Positions 57,894-64,000 of a DNA stretch of 64,000 nt are shown here, in pieces. Every line of letters begins with the position of its first letter. The stretch's first letter is position 1. The position numbers and the translations under genes are program-made. Source of the DNA: Plasmodium brasilianum (taxonomy: Eukaryota; Apicomplexa; Aconoidasida; Haemosporida; Plasmodiidae); assembly GCF_023973825.1 (NCBI RefSeq), contig NC_090126.1, positions 372,001 to 436,000 of the forward strand, read 5' to 3'. The notes under the pieces were generated by a model. That model was not told the DNA's origin. It saw only the letters and a program-made list of their open reading frames with translations, and made no database searches.

Positions 57894-58609
57894 TCTTTTT
57901 TTGCTTTGCTTTTCTGTGCTTTACTTTTATTTCCTTTTTTTTTTCGTACCTTTTGTTCCTTTTTTCATTTCTTTTTTTTCTTTTTATTACTTTCTTTTGT
58001 TTTATTTTTTTTTTAATTTAAAAAAAAAAAATATATATATATACAATTGCGCTTCATCTTACGTTAAAAATATATGAGCACAATTGATAGTACGAAAAAA
58101 TATATATATATTATATATATATATTCAAGTGTATATATATATAAATATTATGCAAAAAATATATATTTTTTAATTGAATAAATACACATATATATATTGT
58201 ATATATGCATTTATACATAACTGGTGCTATATATATATTATATATATATATATAATATTGTACGTTTATCTTAATCTCATATATATATGCATATAATATA
58301 TTTTAATATATTACATTGTATTATATTTTTTTTATATATATACATATATGCATACATATATACATAAATATATACATACATATATACATACATATATACA
58401 TAAATATATACATATATTATACATACATATATATATTATACATACATATATATATGTATTATGTACATTTTGAAAGTCCTATGATTTGTATAATATTGTA
58501 TATATGTAAAAAGTGAAAGGTTTTTTGTTTACTATTTACTAAAAAAAAAAAAAAAAAAAAAAAATTGTGATAACTTAAAAGTAAAAAGAATATTGAAAAA
58601 AAAGATAAC

Positions 58610-58642
<33 letters not shown>

Positions 58643-58785
58643 TTTTCTTTTTAATTGCTTTTTTAAAATTATATTATTTTACACTTTCCTTTTATATATA
58701 GTAGTAATAATAATAGTAATAGTATAATTATATATAATTAAATAATTAAACAAAATAATTAATAATAAGAAAATATAGAAGCAAT

Positions 58786-60984
<2,199 letters not shown>

Positions 60985-61046
60985 ACAATACAAACACACA
61001 TATATATATATAGATATAGATTCATATAATTCAGTACATTTAATTA

Positions 61047-61086
<40 letters not shown>

Positions 61087-61617
61087 ACTTATTGATTCTT
61101 TTAAAATATGTGGAAAAAAAAAAAAAAATAATAATAGTGAAAGAAAAGAAGAAAATGTATTTTCAATAGATATTATATATATATATAGGTATGTGTATAT
61201 ATATACTAAACGGGCAATAAGAAAAAGATTATAGAATAATAACCCAAATAAAAAGAAAAAGAGAAAGAGAAAAAAAATTAAGAAAAGCTCTGAAATTAAA
61301 AATTTTTTTTTTTATAGTTTTTTTTTTTATTATTATTTTTTTTTTTTTTTTCCTTTTTTTTTTTTTCATCTAATATGTATGCGTGTGTATATATATACAT
61401 ATGTATGCATACATTTAAGTTTCATTGTAACCAATCTAATTATTATTACACCACCTTCTTTTTCCTTTTTTTTTTTTCTACATTAAAACCTTAATTTTTT
61501 TTTTTTTTATTTATACATGCTTACATATATATTTATATATATTCTTTTTATTTTTATCCATTTTTTATCCTTTTTTTAAATAAATTTGTTAAAACATTTT
61601 GTGAACATGTACGTGTT

Positions 61618-61649
<32 letters not shown>

Positions 61650-63317
61650 CATATATATGTATATATCTACGTCTCTTTTTCTTTCCCTTCATAAAGATAT
61701 ATTTATATAAATACATATATATATATATATATGTTCATATATGTAAGTATGCATGTATGTATATGTCTACAAAGCAACAGTTATAAATTGGTTCTTAATA
61801 AAAAAATATGAAAAAAGATTAGCATATTAAAAGGATGCAACAAATGCTATTAACGTGTCTTACCCAACTACCGCATGGTGATTTTTAGCCGATCCAGCTC
61901 AAAAAAAAAGAAAAAGAAAAAAATATATAAAAAGGAAAAAGGAAAAAATAAAAAGAAGATTTTTAACTTATACTAAATTCCGCAGAAATAGGAATTAACG
62001 ACAAACATATTTTATGCCCTCCTATTTAAATCCCAAAGTTTGCCTGTACAGTTACGTGTTCACGTTTTATAAAAATAGAATATATATGTGTATACAAAGG
62101 CATCCTTTTTTGAGTCTATTTTCATATGTAACAAAATTGTAAATTAGGTATAAAATTGTAAATATATGAAGGAGTACTGCAACTACCTGATCTACTTCAA
62201 CTATCACGTAGCATAACTTACTCCTTCTTACCTCAAAAGTGTAGTACACTGATAAAGCCCTCTTATGAGTTCGGGGGAGACGTATTTTTTTCTCATTTCC
62301 TTTCAAAAAACCATTTATAGTACACTAAAATTAAGTAGTATGATCGTCTAAAGCTTACCGATTTGTGTGTGTTCCTTTAAGCATATAAATATAACTTTTA
62401 CTGCGCGAAACTTAGATTAAGTCAAATTTATGTTTTTCTCTTTTTATTATTTATTCATCGACGGTAAAAAATTAATTCGCTCGTTTCTATTTTTTTAATT
62501 TATTATTTTTTTTGTTTTTTTATTTTATACACTTACTATTTCGCTTAACATGTGGCACATATAAAAGCATTTCATCTCAAGAAACAAGATCTACATGTAA
62601 CACACGGATCAGCAAAGGGGGAGGGGGGGAGATTTATATCACATTTAGAAGGATATTGCTGAGGAGACAAGGCCAGAGCATCACATTTATGAAAAAAAAA
62701 GAAAGAAATGAACACTAAGTCGAAATTTAGGAACAAAAAAAAAAAAAAAATGAACAGTCAAGTGAAATTTAGGAGAAAAAAAAAAAATGAACAGTCAGGT
62801 GAAATTTAGGAGAAAAAAAAAAAAAATGAACAGTCAGGTGAAATTTAGGAGAAAAAAAAAAAAAAAATGAACAGTCAGGTGAAATTTAGGAGAAAAAAAA
62901 AAAAAAAATGAACAGTCAGGTAAAAATTAGGAGGAAAAAAAAGAAAAGAAAAAGAAAAAAAAATCAAAAGCATAAGCAAAATAATCTAGAACACTGCTTC
63001 AGTTGAAATGCCCATAACGGATCTTTAATTAAAATATTACCTCTTCGCACTTTTTCATTTTTTCATATAAGGAAATTTATTATGTTATAGGATAAGGCAT
63101 AAACCCCTACAGCCATGACCTGCTCCCCCCATTTTTATTTCCTACATAAATTCGAGTGTAATATTGTAAAAAATTAATCTTAAAAAAAAATTCACCTCTT
63201 AATACCGCGGAAAAAAAAAAAAAAAAAGATAAAATGTTGCTTTCTTTAAACAAGATATCTAAAAATTTTGTTTGATGTGTTTTTTTATAGTTTTCTTATC
63301 TTTACACCTAACTTAAA
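60985..63317. other. Intergenic region between UBC4 and the last gene
   Basis: About 2.3 kb. It includes a T run of about 34 bases (61049-61082), T-rich and TA-rich sequence to 61780, a G-rich motif (62617-62629) and an array of about 40-base units (62706-62940) in what is probably the leader of the next gene. The frame at 62067-62306 (minus) is not recognised. Confidence 0.55.
62706..62940 (+). repeat. Tandem array atgaacagtcaggtgaaatt + aggag + poly-A
   Basis: Six units, each beginning with an ATG preceded by poly-A, continuing aacagtcaggtgaaatttaggag and ending in 12-16 A. Unit length varies only in the poly-A part. Each unit would encode the same short start MNSQVKFRRKK. Confidence 0.9.
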
Positions 63318-64000
63318 ATGAATAGAGATAAATTAGAAAAGCAGAGACTAATGCAAAGGAATGAAAAGCATATCAAAAATTACGTCACTGATAATGTAAT
63401 AAAAGATATAAAGTGCAAAGATGACGGTAATTAGAGAGTCATTTTGTAGAAGCAAATGAAAATTACGTGAACATAAGAAATTAAGAGTACACACAAACCT
63501 GAAAACATACACACGTGCATTCATCACGTCACTTTTAACATTTCTCTAATAAGCGAATGAAGATATGGAAAAAAAAAAAAAAAATATATATATATATTTA
63601 TATACTTATGTATTTATATTGCTACACACTTGTTTATACGTAAAGTTTCCAACCCCCTCTCTATTATATTTTCAGACAAGTTGTACTTAAGGAAGGATGA
63701 GGCAGCCTATGAAAACTACAAAATCAGAGAGAAGGAAAAAATAAATTCATATATTAGAATAGAAAATAGGAGGTACGAAGAAGAAAAAAAATAGAGTAAA
63801 ATAAATAAAAAATAACAAACAAACCACGTAACAATAAATTGTGATAACACCTTAAATGTCATTCGCGGTAGGAGGGAAAACCTTTGCAGGAACGAGAACA
63901 GATGGCAAATGGCAGAACTCAAAGCTCAAGTATGAACACATATAAATGGGAGTAAATACTAATGTATCAGGCGAATAGACACATAAATATAAACATGCAC
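63318..64000 (+). CDS. Unknown charged helical protein, first three exons (runs off the window)
   Basis: I do not recognise it. Exons are 63318-63426, 63676-63772 and 63872-63929 with matching phases (donors GTAATT, GTACGA, GTATGA); the gene continues beyond 64000. The 88 residues seen are highly charged and probably helical: MNRDKLEKQRLMQRNEKH, then DEAAYENYKIREKEKINSY and RENLCRNENRWQMAELKAQ. No membrane span or signal peptide is present. Such Lys/Glu/Arg-rich, aromatic-spotted helices are common in cytoskeletal or ciliary proteins, but that is only a hint. The many small exons resemble conserved housekeeping genes of this genus. Confidence 0.65.

Larger units (their letters stand above)
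54940..58785. other. Intergenic region between microprotein candidate and UBC4
   Basis: About 3.8 kb. It holds a GC-richer, hairpin-rich block (55325-55700, listed separately), a 16-base array at 55965-56025, T runs of 35-40 bases (56253-56290, 56410-56443) and a 26/27-base pyrimidine-rich array at 57437-57890. TA runs fill 58030-58460, and a T run lies at 58613-58641 before UBC4. The frame at 54976-55272 starts immediately after the microprotein stop but looks like nothing known. Confidence 0.55.

Overview
The window is nuclear DNA from a malaria parasite (Plasmodium). It is very AT-rich, with long A, T and TA runs between genes, short AT-rich introns with GT..AG ends, and lysine/asparagine-rich proteins carrying low-complexity inserts. 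The proteins match known Plasmodium ones. The set HMGB1, ORC1, NAPL and a UBC4-type E2 resembles, from memory, an internal block near the left end of P. falciparum chromosome 12 (PF3D7_1202900 to PF3D7_1203900). Composition and long spacers suggest a P. malariae-like species, but I cannot fix the species by eye. There are no var/pir-type genes, no telomere repeats and no mobile elements, so this is conserved chromosome core.

Layout. 1-13 kb, minus strand: a trimethylguanosine synthase (TGS1) with a huge extension, then the ribosome quality-control factor RQC2/NEMF, which I rebuild as six exons. 16-20 kb, plus: AATF/Bfr2 (five exons) and a small Alba-domain protein (three exons). 21.6 kb, minus: HMGB1. 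Next comes a 6.2 kb gene-free stretch of extreme AT content, then ORC1 (28-31 kb, plus), a small unknown nuclear-looking protein (minus), SRP14 (three exons, plus), a TBCCD1-like protein (minus), a large-loop MFS transporter (plus), SUA5 (minus), a cytochrome c-type heme lyase (plus), the nucleosome assembly protein NAPL (three exons, minus), a possible 51-residue membrane microprotein (plus), a UBC4/UBE2D-type E2 (five exons, plus) and the first exons of an unknown gene running off the right edge.

The genes are housekeeping: RNA cap hypermethylation, ribosome assembly and rescue, protein targeting, tRNA modification, chromatin and replication, cytochrome maturation, ubiquitin transfer. Eukaryotic genes are transcribed singly, so adjacency says little about shared function. 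Several pairs are divergent (RQC2/AATF, HMGB1/ORC1, TBCCD1-like/MFS, SUA5/heme lyase) and probably share promoter regions.

I did not find a clearly new multi-gene system. The points most worth checking are a run of hairpins at 55.33-55.70 kb that looks like a structured non-coding RNA, the motif-repeat and cysteine-rich inserts in RQC2, a possible microprotein gene at 53.9-54.9 kb, a heme lyase without the usual N-terminal Cys-Pro motif, and an upstream array of repeated ATG-peptide units before the last gene.
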